A DNA stretch of 64,000 nucleotides from Undaria pinnatifida (Eukaryota; Sar; Phaeophyceae; Laminariales; Alariaceae): assembly GCA_012845835.1 (NCBI GenBank), contig JABAKD010000020.1, positions 19,151,106 to 19,215,105 on the forward strand. Reading direction: 5' to 3'. A model generated the notes under the pieces. That model was not told the origin of the DNA and did not search any database. It worked only from the letters and a program-made list of their open reading frames with translations. Both the position numbers and the translations under genes were made by a program. This document shows positions 12,014 to 22,490 of this stretch, in pieces; within the stretch, counting starts at the first letter, position 1; every line of letters starts with the position of its first letter.

Positions 12014-12442
12014 TTAGCCATACATGAACATTAACATTGAACGACCATCGCGCAAAAAGGAAAAACAAAAATCAAGCCCACCCACCTCCGTCGTGTCTTC
12101 GCCAGCCGCGTCCTTTTCCCAGGTAGTATTCCGCAATGTGCTCATAACCAAGTCTACAGCACTAGAACCAGTAGCACTTCTACCACGAGCACTAACAACG
12201 GTCGAGACGGGTGCTCGACATTGTGCTGACGGTTCAGCCCCCCCTCCCCCTCCCCCCCCCCCCGCCTGCAGCGCCGTCAACTCCTTTCCTGCTGGCTCCT
12301 CATCCTCGGGCGAGCCTAGATCAACGTCGGCCAAGCTGTCGCCTAACACCTCGACGTCAACGGCGAGGTCGAGCAAGACATCCAGATCCTCCTTCATGTC
12401 CAGAAGTACTCCTAGCTTGCGCAGCTGCGGCCAAAACAACAT
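12014..12442 (-). CDS. Possible coding exon or small gene, hypothetical protein
   Basis: From an ATG (complement of 12440-12442) one frame runs 142 codons to TAA. The N-terminal 45 residues are Leu/Asp-rich and look amphipathic. A Glu/Pro segment, a run of eight glycines and a Ser/Ala/Thr-rich part follow. Composition is more protein-like than the overlapping plus-strand frames, although the poly-C/G run at 12239-12262 also keeps those open. No family is recognised and no splice sites are assigned. It could be one exon of a larger gene or a chance frame. Confidence 0.35.
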   Translation of the reverse strand: MLFWPQLRKLGVLLDMKEDLDVLLDLAVDVEVLGDSLADVDLGSPEDEEPAGKELTALQAGGGGGGGGAEPSAQCRAPVSTVVSARGRSATGSSAVDLVMSTLRNTTWEKDAAGEDTTEVGGLDFCFSFLRDGRSMLMFMYG

Positions 12443-13049
12443 GTTTTAATTAATGGCTATATTTTCACGCAGCGCAGAAAGTAAAGTTATCAGCAGTCGC
12501 TCTGTTTTACACGGTGATGGCGTTCGATGCAGCTTGTCTCACAGAACAGCCTATCAATAAACAGTAAGACACGGTTACATACGGAGGGTCACAGAGTCCC
12601 ATTTACATACACTGTCTCGTGATATCGAGTAGGCACTACGAGGAGGTTGATGGTATTCGACAGAGCAGCTGGTACTGAGCTGTGGTGAGCTGACCCACAC
12701 GCTCACGCCACCTTTCCCTTGCCTTGGCCTACCTTCTTCCGGGAAGACATAATAATAAATACATCTTAAAATGTGCTATCTTCTTCATACTGCACACTAC
12801 TGCTGTGTGTTGCAGTTAGTGCCCAGCTCGAAGCCAGCCTAGTGTGGGTGTTGAGACTTATTCACCCAAGGCAGATAATCGCTATCTGAACACGTCAACG
12901 TCTCGTTCGAGAGTAGTCTCATCATGGAGAGTAGCGGACCTCCAAGACCGGAGACGACGACAACGGAAGACCTGGCCTAACTCAGCATGCAGCTGGTGCA
13001 GGACAGGCAGGAAGACAGAGGCCGACGAGAGTGACCAAGAACTGCAACA

Positions 13050-13800
13050 GCAACAAGATTCACGGCTAACGACGAGATTTTCAAGGAGCTGGCTGAGGTT
13101 CGTGAGTTCGCGTTCATTGGTGTTGATGAGCGGGTCGGAACCGCTACCAGTGCAGGGGTAGAAAGGGGAGTCGACTCTTGTAGCGGGAATTTGCCAGCGT
13201 TCGATGAAACGGTGACGACGCCTAGGAGAAGTGGCCCGCACAACAACGTAGATAGCCACAGGGCTCAAGTTGGTGCTCGACAATTAGGGACCTTGAAGCA
13301 GTCGGTTCCCAAATTGAGTGGATTACCGGAAGGTTTTCCATTCTGGAAGGAGCATGTTGAGGTACACTTTGACTTGTTGAGGTGTACACTTTCTGTTTGG
13401 GTGCAAACACGCGTTCCTCGTAGATCATGATTTGATGATAGGCGACGTCACGAAAGACACTTAGTTATTTGGGAACCGACTGCACTCCCGAGCACCAAGA
13501 ACAGCCCTGCGGCTATCTACGTTAGTATGCGGGCCACTACTCCTATGTACGGTTACCATTTCATCGAGAGCTGGCACACTAGAGTTGACTGCCCTCTCTA
13601 CCCAAGCCGGAACCTCTACCGGTGAAGGGGTACAGAGGGAATTGCCAGCTCTCGATGAAATGGGAACCGTACCTTGGAGGAATGGCCCGAATGCTAACAT
13701 AGATATCGACAGGGAGGGGTGACTGGTGAAGATGCTGTTCGCCAGTTTGGGAGCGTCAAGCAGTCGGTCCCCAAATTGAGCGCTATACGAACAGATGGTT
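13050..13800 (+). pseudogene. Gag-like retrotransposon relics, three rearranged copies
   Basis: Plus-strand text at 13190-13400 reads as a peptide containing VPKLSGLPEGFPFWKEHVE. It resembles the region of Copia-type Gag proteins where a conserved leucine-glycine and a tryptophan precede a hydrophobic helix. A second, degenerate direct copy lies at 13590-13800, sharing the segments around CAGTCGGT.CCCAAATTGAG. An inverted copy lies at 13460-13640. Stops and frameshifts break all three. The Gag assignment rests on weak similarity. Confidence 0.35.
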
Positions 13801-14251
13801 CTAGAATATCATTTGATGGACAACAAAATTGCGCGGACACAGCTAGTCCGTTTCGATATTTCGATACTTCATGCAATCAGCAGCGCAGAAAGCTACCGGC
13901 AGTCGCTCTGTTTACAACTGATGCTACCGCTAGACTATCGCACGTACACAAAATATCGCGTCGACGGGTGCATTGAATGGATGCCAAGTACGTACAGATA
14001 AGAATATACATCAGAGTACCAGGGGTGGCTGGAGGTGTTGACGGTAAAGCTGCATGCCGGTTTGTGGCATGCTGGCGCATACCCTGGTACCAGGTACCTG
14101 GTACAGTACAAGTATCACACGCAGCTTGCCAAGCTGAATATTAATAAAAATCCTTTTTGGTCGATGTGATCATGTCATCATCATCATCACAGCTAAACTA
14201 TATTTTTTCATTTTAAAAATATTCTGCCGCACATCAGGGCTCTATATTGAT

Positions 14252-14458
14252 GTTGTTCTCACATTAACTCGCATAATCAAGTCCGTGGTCACAGGACAGG
14301 CTCCAGTCACTCTGGAGCTGAGGAATACCCCAGGGAGAACACACACACAACCCAAGGTGGTACACGCATATATCACAGCTGACGCAATTCATGCCTCCAC
14401 CAGAAACATATAAAAATGAAATCGGGAGTCAGTCTACGATGTGCCAGGTCCAGGCCGA
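14252..14458 (+). repeat. Dispersed repeat family D, partial copy
   Basis: Starts near TTGTTCTCACATTAACTCGC and runs through AATCAAGTCCGTGGTCACAG, CCAGTCACTCTGGAGCTGAG and CACGCATATATCACAGCTGA to GATGTGCCAGGTCCAGGCC. The same order is found at 15873-16312, 41829-41933 and 46253-46800. This copy is cut short where a SINE begins at about 14470. Confidence 0.7.
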
Positions 14459-14469
14459 TATACGCGTAT

Positions 14470-14752
14470 CCGGTCGCCACGGTGGCGCATCAGGTTATCC
14501 TCGGGCCTGGTATAGGTCAGTTTCGTGAGTTCGAATCCCCCCGAGTGCATACTCGTATAAAATTCGTGGGGACTTGTTCTCGTGCACAAATTGACTTGCG
14601 GAAAGCGCGAGAGCGTGAGTTAGCAACACTCGATGAAAAATCGACGATGAAAATTAAAGGCAAGAACCGGGTGGGAGAAGGGACGACACCAGTGACCACG
14701 GCTTGTCCAGAAGCTGGAAAGTAAAAGTGTGAGAAAAAAAAGAAAAAAAAAC
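14470..14752 (+). mobile_element. tRNA-derived SINE, copy 2
   Basis: The head CCGGTCGCCACGGTGGCGCA leads into the B-box-like AGTTCGAATCC. The standard body follows, ending GCTTGTCCAGAAGCTGGAAA and an A-rich tail (14725-14750). It directly abuts the truncated family D copy, which suggests insertion into that repeat. Confidence 0.75.
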
Positions 14753-15215
14753 GTGGACGAGTTTCCGTCGCGGACCTCTCCGGAATCTTCAGTAAACACC
14801 GGACCTGGAAATTGAAAATCATACGGAGTATCAATTTTACACATTTACTCCGAAAGTTCGAGGTACAAACTCGGTACGAGCAGTTTCAAATTTGGTGATC
14901 CTAATGCTGTGGTACGTCGTACGCGCGGAGGGAAAATGTTGAACAGATACATGTCCTCAGCATACTTCATGATCCGAGGCTACAGCAGTATTTCGAGTAC
15001 TACTGTATTTTACCTATTTAGTACTCCGAGTACACTTCCAGAGTCTGAAGTATTTGGTACTGCAAGCACTCGAAGCACTGCCAGTAGTGAGGGTCAAAAT
15101 TCTACGAGTACCAGCCGTATGATAACGGCCGAAATACTGCGAGTGCTGGCTGGCAGTACGAGCGGTACAGAAGTATACGCAGTGCCCGAATTATCAAATA
15201 CAGAACCCCCGACAT

Positions 15216-15527
15216 TTTTTATTTTTTTTTCGCACACTTCTACTTTTCAGCTTCTGGACAAGTCGTGGTCACAGGTGTTGCTTTTTCCCCCCGGTGCTTG
15301 CCTTCAATTTTTATCGCGCATAGGGTTCAGCAATCCCACTGCTCGTCGCTTTTTCATCGAGTGTTGCTAACTGACGCTCTCGCGCTTTCCGCAAGTCAAT
15401 TTGTGCACAAGAAAAAGTCCCAACGAATTTATACGAGTATGCACTCGGCGGGGCTCGAACTCACGAAACTGACCAATACCAGGCTCGAGGATAACCTGAT
15501 ACGCCACCGGGGCGACCGGCTCTCGAC
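15216..15527 (-). mobile_element. tRNA-derived SINE, copy 3 (minus strand)
   Basis: Full-length inverse copy: T-rich end at 15219-15231, the inner segments as in the other copies, then the head ending at the complement of GAGCCGGTCGCCCCGGTGGC. It is very close in sequence to copy 1. Confidence 0.75.
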
Positions 15528-15872
15528 ATACTACCTACCAGCACTCTAATTTACTCCGGCTCTTCCCTCCCCGCAAAAAAAAAGATACGCAACTCCCACT
15601 CGTGCGACCATCTGACACATTGCATCCGTGCCTTTTAGATGGTGCCTTTTGTCTGCAAAAAAACGGGAATGACACTATTAATACTACTATTATTATCGAA
15701 ACGGCGGTGTGCAGATTGCACAAGTATGTCCGAGCATACCGCGCGCGTTGAGAGTACTTTGGTGCTGTCGAGTACTCCAAGTACGAGCAGTACCAACAGA
15801 CGAAGTGCAGTCAGTACGTGCAGTACCCGGAGGTTCGAACCCTGACATACTGCGAGCCTGGCGGTATCCGCA

Positions 15873-16312
15873 GTTGTTGTTGTCGTTGTGGTCACATTAA
15901 CTTGCATAATCAAGTCCGTGGTCACAGGACAGGTTCCAGTCACTCTGGAGTGGAATAATACCCCAGGGAAGAAAAAGCACAAACAAAACCAAAAGTGGCA
16001 CACGCATATATCATAGCTGACGCAATTCATGCCTCCGCCAGAAAATATATAAAGAGTGAAATCGGGGGTCAGCCTACGATGTGCCAAGTCCTTACTGGTG
16101 CATGAGTCTCACTACTCGCACCTGAAAAACCGACCACGCTTGCCACCCAGAAAAGACTACCACATAGATGTTACATGTGGTACCTATCACTACGCATACG
16201 CACGTCAGACTCAAGAAAATTGGAAAAAAGGAAAGAAGAAACAAGATAAGAAGAGAAAACAAAGAAAATAAAAAGAGCGCGAAAAAGGAAAGGAAAAAAG
16301 AAAAGAAAAGTA
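15873..16312 (+). repeat. Dispersed repeat family D with purine-rich end
   Basis: Starts at a TTGTTG run and follows the family D order. It continues past the truncated copies through CACTACTCGC and CTATCACTACGCATACGCAC into a purine-rich stretch (16210-16310, GAAAGAAGAAACAAG-like). Copy 46253-46800 has the same layout. Orientation is uncertain: read backwards the element would end in an (AAC)n simple repeat, as many SINEs do. Confidence 0.65.
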
Positions 16313-17690
16313 CAGGACCCCGACGAACTGCGAGTATCCGCAGTGTAAGATCCCGAACTACTGCGAGTACTGACAGACGTACCAAAAGTATCAAACCCCG
16401 ACATACCAGGTATCCTAAGGTATCCTGCTACCAGGTACACTTTATCGTTTGTACTGCCCAGCACAGGGATTATCTGTGAAGCGTTTGCTAATCGGAACAA
16501 TTGCTTGTGTTTACAAGTGCAGGACACTTGGAGAAATGCCAGGTGCAAGGTAAGAAGCAGGGGAATAAGAAATCCGGGAGCCGTTACACTGATACTCTGA
16601 TGCTAGCTTTGAACGCACCCCCTCCCAAATAAGAAACCCATCTTGGGCCAGTATTTCCGTTTCTTATTAGGTGTCCGTGTTAAGGAATTAGTGGGGTATT
16701 AGTCCGTTTGACCACTTGCAAAAGGTTAACCAATACCAATAGCCTACTTACCCAAACTAGGCCTCATAACACCCCCTACTCAGTACGACATGCAAGTCTA
16801 ATATTATTCCCAGTTGCACCACAGGTGTATAATACAACAAATAAAAAATGAAGGCATGGCACATGGCAGATGGTGGTGGAGCTCATCACGTCGACGATGA
16901 GCGCAGCGAAGCTTTTACTTTGTACAGAGTATACTCGTATACGTCATACGATCATGACAGGATGACACCTGATGCATCAGATAATCATAATCATATCGCC
17001 GCAGACTGTACCCAGCAGGCCCAACAGGAGAACCATGGATTGATGCTTCGTCAGAGTAGCACTAGACACAAGAGTACAGGGCGCCAAACAAGAAACAGAA
17101 ATACCCAACCAGGCCGGGTTTCTTACTTGCGAGAGGGAGCGTTCAACAATAATTTCGGTTTAACGGCTACCGGGTTTCTTATATTCCTGTAAATACTAGC
17201 TTGCCGGTCTTACTGCTACCCTGTTTCGTACCAGTATTAGTAGGAGTAGGCGCTAATTAATACCTGGTACCTGGTATATGTCTTGCTGGAGGTACGATGT
17301 TGGTTTGATACTGCTGTAGAAGCTACTGCTTTAGACTAGATACGTACGGCTTTACGTTTGTTTCCAAGAGGTACCCTCGATCTGCGTATGCGATTCTGCG
17401 ACACTTCAAATATAACTACATTTCACTGGATAATTGGTATGATAAGCAGAATCACTAAGGCGATTCCGGCGGTTTACGGTCCTGCAGACGTAATGACTTG
17501 CTGTTGTCGTTTCTTTTTGTTTGCTCCCTTGTTTCCCTCCCTCCCCACCGGCCTTATTATGCCTTATTATGCCTTATGCCGCTATCTTTTTCCTATTCTT
17601 CGTGTTGCTTTTGTTCGTGCAGCAGCAGTTATCTTCTTCGTGTTGTTTTGTTTTGTCCGTGCAACCGATAAAGTCTATTATGTTGTTCTT
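16313..17690. other. No supported gene
   Basis: Contains several CCAGGTA/TACCTGGTA motifs (16408-16440, 17255-17280), but no coding signal or repeat copy I can assign. Confidence 0.45.
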
Positions 17691-18015
17691 CTTGCAGCCT
17701 TTCCTTTCCGATCTTCTTGCCATCACATTCTTCAGAACACCTGTCGTTTCTTTTGCTTTCTTTCCTTTTTCCCTTTGTTTTCTTCTTTTACTCATCTTTT
17801 TAATGGTCTGGCTTGTTTTGTTGCGTTCTCGTACCCGGTACGCTAGCATTCCACTTGATTTACCTTGATGAATTCCGACTGTATGGTTTACTCTGTTTCA
17901 GTCTGACCACAAAATTTTGCATCTCTCTAGGATGAAGAATCAGCACGGACTCTGGGTGTACTGAATCAGATGTCGTTGGGTATAGAAATAAAATAACGGT
18001 TTGATGTGAAGACAA
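17690..18015 (+). repeat. Family A relative with a different 5' half
   Basis: The 5' half (CATCACATTCTTCAGAACACC, then a CT-rich stretch, then CGTACCCGGTACGCTAGCAT) is shared with 35060-35300 and 38400-38660. The 3' half is the family A core ending in GCACGGAC(A/T)CTGGGTGT. The three copies therefore form a subfamily. Confidence 0.6.
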
Positions 18016-18159
18016 CACACACAGACAAAACTCACAAACAATTAGAGAAAGCAGAAAGTATACCATCACGCCGTGTTTGAAAACACCCTGGACAAAAGGT
18101 TCCAGGTCAATAGGCAATCGATAGGATCCTTTTCCAATAGGAGGCCTATTGCTGCCCGC

Positions 18160-18560
18160 GATAGGTATCGATAGGTACTTTTCGTTGCATATTGCGGTCG
18201 ACAATGGGTATCGCTTGGCATCTTCAATGATCTACTGTTCGGCCAATAATAGCCTATTGTACCTATTTACATGAACATATTGGTCAAACAAGTGGTATCG
18301 ATAGACATTTCCAGGACGGTGCTGTTCGGGCAATATGATATTGACATTGAGATGGAACCTATGGGTTGGTCCGATAGGTATCGAAAGCTGTTTTACGAAC
18401 ATATTGTTTCTACAGATGGGTATCGATAGATGTTCCACCATTCTATTGGTTCGGCCAATAGGTATCGATAGACGTTCCACCATTACGTTGGTTTGGGCAG
18501 TAGGTATCGACAGACGTTCACCATTCTATTGGTTCGGGCAATACGTATACATACAGTAGT
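18160..18560 (+). repeat. 42-bp satellite, block 1
   Basis: GGTATCGA occurs at 18377, 18419, 18461 and 18503, exactly 42 bases apart, with more degenerate copies back to 18164. The unit begins GGTATCGATAGACGTTCCAC and ends near TTGGTTCGGCCAATA. The centre TATCGATA is itself palindromic. Confidence 0.85.
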
Positions 18561-18705
18561 CCATCATACTCTATCACCATACCGCTAACGAAAAAAGTGT
18601 CACATCCACAACTGCTGTCCACCAAGTATATTTATTTGTATTTTCTGATGGAGTTAAAAACTCCTAAAAAATGATAGAGAGATCGCTGTGCGAGAGCACA
18701 CCAAA

Positions 18706-18934
18706 ATGTGGCCTTGGCCACTCGACTCGACCACCGACAGCAACACAGCAACACACAAGCTCCCCATTCTGGAACGGAAGCGAGGGCGGACGTGGGCTTG
18801 CCTCGCGAGCACCGAGTGTCGTAACAAATGCAGTATGCTTCGGATCCAATCGGAGTGCACCACAGGGCCCACGCAACACCTGGTAGGTGCCCATGGATGG
18901 CACTACTTTAGCAGCTGCGGGCACCGACCGAGAG
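18706..18934 (+). pseudogene. hAT-type transposase relic: BED-like zinc finger exon
   Basis: From the ATG at 18706 the frame encodes about 76 residues with spaced Cys and His (ECRNKC, then SEC, then QHLVGAH). This resembles the BED zinc finger found at the N-terminus of many hAT transposases, though the Cys spacing is not canonical. The frame ends at a good donor (AG|GTGAGT at 18934/18935). It sits between blocks of 42-bp satellite and upstream of a hAT C-terminal domain on the same strand at 20308. Function is presumably lost. Confidence 0.4.
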
Positions 18935-19359
18935 GTGAGTCTCGCGCCGATGTTCTTTGGGTATTTGTTGTGTGTGCATCATAATAAATTTGAAAAAGAT
19001 ACCGCGCTTATAGTTGCAAAGGCGAACGCGATTTCGTGCTACGAATAGGTTTGTAGTAGTTCACTTCCCCTGGCTCTGGAACTTGTACCAGGTATACTAT
19101 GCACGTATCCGTATGTAAATTGTTGAATACCAGGTATTAAAAGTGGGATGTCACATTTGTTTTTGGCGCGTTCCCTTCTGTGTCAGCCGGCATATGTGCC
19201 CCACAGGCACAGCATCATGTGCCATGCCATGCATGTACATGCAGAAGAGTGCTTGGATTGCCCTGCCTTGCCTTGCCTTGCATGCTGAATCGGCACGGCC
19301 ACTAAAAAAAGAGCGCTGTGCTGTTGAACAAATGCAGGAACCAAGAAGCCTAAGAGTAG

Positions 19360-19512
19360 AACGAGGTGTTGGACAGCAAGGCGTTCGACGACAACCCCTC
19401 CGGGTTCAACCAACTCCAGTGTGTGAAGAACTGCACGGTCCACGCCGCATGCCCCTTCAGCATAGCGAAACATGCCCGGATCCGGCGTTGTCGGTCGCTG
19501 TTGTGCCCCTAG
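19360..19512 (+). pseudogene. Possible hAT-relic internal exon
   Basis: One frame reads NEVLDSKAFDDNPSGF and continues to ACPFSIAKHARIRR before a TAG. The PFS motif followed by a basic helix is like the region after the BED finger in hAT transposases. The acceptor is uncertain and the phase does not clearly join the exon at 18706. The central catalytic region of a hAT transposase is not visible anywhere between here and 20308. Confidence 0.25.
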
Positions 19513-19899
19513 AAGCTGGTGGTGGATGGCTTAAACAACAAGGCGGTGAGTACCTACTACTCTCTTGTTTTCCACAGCGACCTGTTCGCGTGCCGTTCGG
19601 TGCCTTATACCTTGGACAATACCCTATCGAATAGGCCATTGGAACATCAATATGTCGGAAATTATGACAATCGATAGCCATTGTGGGCCACAATCGGTTG
19701 GGTTCGGGGCATATCGATAAGTAATGAAAGAAACAATATAATTAGTGCAGTGGCCACAATAGCCCATCGTGCGACCGACACGCTTATGAATGTGTCTATC
19801 GATAGGTATCTTCGGTACGAACAGAGTTTTGAATTTTTCAACCAATAGGATATTGTTCGAGCAACACGTACACCATCGATCGACAACTATTGGACAATG

Positions 19900-20200
19900 T
19901 AATAGGTTCGCAATAATATCGATCGATACCTAAAGCCCAATTCAACATGTTCTTAGTGATACCGATCGATACCTATTGCCCCCATATCAATATGTTCACA
20001 TTGACGTCGATCGGCACCTATTGCCGAATTTAATAGGTTTGCCAGGTTGTCAATCGATACCTATTGCTCGACATAATAGTTATTCAACGGTATCGATCGA
20101 CATCTATCGCCCAATGCAACATGTTTGGAAGGGTATCGATCAACGCCTATTGCCCAATTGTATTGTTTAAAAGGGGAACGATCAATAGTTATTGCCCAAA
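19900..20200 (-). repeat. 42-43 bp satellite, block 2, opposite orientation
   Basis: ACCTATTGCC-type motifs follow each other at 19928, 19971, 20016, 20059, 20102, 20145 and 20187, about 43 bases apart. Their complement is the block 1 unit (GGCAATAGGTATCGAT). Confidence 0.8.
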
Positions 20201-20307
20201 CGGAAGCAGTTTCACAGGGGTATGACTCGTGCTGACTTGTCTTTGGTTGCGATAATCACGGTACACGCTTTCCCTACCCCCGCCCATTTTCGTCGCATCG
20301 CGTGCAG

Positions 20308-20529
20308 ATCCCCAAGAGCCGGAGGGAGGACAATGCCGCGGACTACTGGCGTGTGCACGGCAAAGTGCTACCGCTGGCGCTCCGAGCAGTAGCACAGTCG
20401 GAATTGGTTGTGCCCGGCCTCAGCAGGGAAATGGAACGCGACTTTTGCATCGCGCAAATGTTCATGCCGCCAAAGCGACTCTCGCTCGATCCACGCACTT
20501 GGACATGTCTCTATTTTTTAGAGCGCAGT
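20308..20529 (+). pseudogene. hAT transposase C-terminal dimerisation domain relic
   Basis: After an acceptor-like CGTGCAG at 20301-20307 the frame encodes a stretch with the order of the hAT dimerisation domain: DYWRVHGKVLPLA, then LVVPGLSREMERDF, then PPKRLSLDPRTW and a Leu-rich end. The family pattern is W, then P.L, then VP..S..RDFS, then R..L.P. The serine of the usual ERDFS is replaced (ERDFC). The frame stays open to 20766, but the last part is satellite. Upstream catalytic acidic residues are missing, so this is a remnant. Confidence 0.55.
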
Positions 20530-20639
20530 AGAACGTTGTTTCTCTCTTGGTTCCCTTGTTTTCGATTTTACCTCATACCTATCTTAAGAACAGTAGCATA
20601 TCGCGGCATTTTAGCTGAACCTTTTGGTCAACTCATGTA

Positions 20640-21385
20640 CGCACATCGATCGAGAATGTCACATACCTATCCGAAAGGCAATAGCCTATTGTACCAACTT
20701 ATTTTGATCAACTGTTGTTGTCACACTGGTTCGAAGAACACTAACCCATTGCACCAATTTCTCTGAACCAATACTGTACCTATTATGAGAGCAACATAAA
20801 AGTAATAGACTAATGTACCGAAATGTCTTCCGTCTATGGTTCGAAAGGTATCGATCGACAATTTAAAAGTTCCTGCCGCAAGTACAATAGCCCATTGTAC
20901 AAATCTCTCCGAACCTATTGCTCAGATCAACAGGTACCGACGGAAAAAAATGCATGCTATTAATACCAATCCCACGAACAATAGCCTATTGTACAACTTT
21001 ATGTGGACCAATATTGGTGTAGGGGATAGGTATCGATAGACAAATTCAGATACCTATCCCAAGTGCAATGTCCTATTGCACAAAATTATCTGAACCTCTT
21101 GTATGACTAAATAGGGATATTACAAGTACCAACAACGCAGCTTGCAAAGATGAGTATTGACCTGAAATTCGTCGCACTCACGGCTGACGTCCTTGAAATA
21201 TTTTTCATAAAATAGGTATCGATAGACAGTTTCTAAGTACCTATCTCAATACAGGAACCTAATGTATAAATCAGTCGGGACCTATTGGTGGAAACAATAG
21301 GTATCGACAGACAATATGAATTACCTATCCCAAATGCAGTAGCCTATGGTACAACATTCTCTGAATATATTGAAAAAATAAATAG
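20640..21385 (+). repeat. Satellite block 3, dimeric spacing of about 86 bp
   Basis: GGTATCGA/GGTACCGA motifs at about 20849, 20934, 21027, 21214 and 21300 lie mostly 85-93 bases apart, twice the 43-bp unit. They alternate with CAATAGCCTATTGTACAA motifs, themselves near-palindromic. A family B fragment (GCAGCTTGCAAAGATGAG) lies at 21137. Confidence 0.7.
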
Positions 21386-21389
21386 GTAT

Positions 21390-21768
21390 TGTAGTGGTAC
21401 TCCGAGTGGGGGATGCGTGGTTGGTCGGTGTTGGGAAGCGTGCTCCTCATGGGTTCAGGTGCCCTTGTTTGGTCTTCCCTCATGGCTCGCTGGATAGACT
21501 CAAAAGCTCATACGTTATTTCCTCTACATTGAACTCTAACAGACAGACAAAACAAGACAAGACAAGAGTAGGGCAGGGTAGAGCAGGTAGTAGAGCAGGA
21601 AGTGAGATGTGGGGCGTCCTGATTGTCCCATCATCGTCACCTACGTTATCACCCATCTATGATGGCCTTGACGTGAATGTGACATGTACTGTCACGTGGT
21701 TTCACCTCAACCATGACATGGTTTCACGTCGAATCTATTAACTATCCTTCTGAGGGCACTCCATTACA
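21390..21768 (-). mobile_element. Solo LTR of an LTR retrotransposon, 379 bp
   Basis: Read on the minus strand it begins TGTAATGGAGTGCCC and ends GGAGTACCACTACA, the TG...CA termini of an LTR. It is flanked on both sides by GTAT (21386-21389 and 21769-21772). Removing the insert and one GTAT restores the satellite text AATAGGTATCGATAGAC. A second LTR copy, clearly alike by eye, lies at 57055-57442. No internal region is present here. Confidence 0.8.
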
Positions 21769-21772
21769 GTAT

Positions 21773-22125
21773 CGATAGACGCTTTCTGGTACATGACATT
21801 GCGTTGTCGAATGCATTACGATGCATTATCTCTGTGTCGTAGCTTGTGACCACAGAGCTGATCTTTCTAGGGTGAAGAATCAGTACGGACACTGGGTGTG
21901 CTGGATGTCGACGAGTAGAAGAACGGTTTAATGTGAAGAACACACACACACACCTATCCCAGACACATTAGCCTATTGCACAAATCAGTCTGAATCTATT
22001 GGACGAAAAAATAGGTATCGATAGATTGTTTCGACCTCCTATTGCAGGGAGCAATAGGTATCGATATGCAATACCCCAACCTATTGTCAGACCAATAGGC
22101 ATATTCAACAGGCTATTGTTCGGTG
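21773..22125 (+). repeat. Satellite remnants with an inserted family A copy
   Basis: The family A piece (GACCACAGAGCTGATC to GTTTAATGTGAAGAACACAC) at about 21845-21950 sits between satellite units at 21773 and 21955-22120 (GGTATCGATAGATTGTTT and others). Confidence 0.65.
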
Positions 22126-22490
22126 CGGGTGTTTTCACTTACGTCGTCTTGAAATATCCACTCATAAACACGCCTTCCAAATATATTCAAGATTCATTCC
22201 CGCTCCACAAACCCAGATTTCCTACGTTCGATCTTACACTTTGAAAAACACTCAGTCAGATGTTTCCGAGCTGAGCGTTGTAGTATGAAACTAACTTACT
22301 TGTGGCTGTTGAGCCACAAAAACGAGCTGGAAAATAGTTGCTCGAATTCCTGTGGTCGCGTGGTGGTATAATACAAGTATAATTTCATCTTTGCGGAGGG
22401 TACCTTACCGCTTTTTGGACAACATGATTGACATACGTACATACATACTCTATACTCCGTATATTATAAAATATACACTATACGCTAACC
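22126..22490. other. No supported feature; telomere-like dozen bases
   Basis: The CTAACCCTAACCCC at 22486-22499 is too short to be a telomere array. Otherwise AT-rich and unassigned. Confidence 0.5.

Noticed and set aside
18160-22125. CRISPR-like array
   Set aside because: Repeats are head-to-tail and diverged without unique spacers, the locus is eukaryotic and no cas genes are present.
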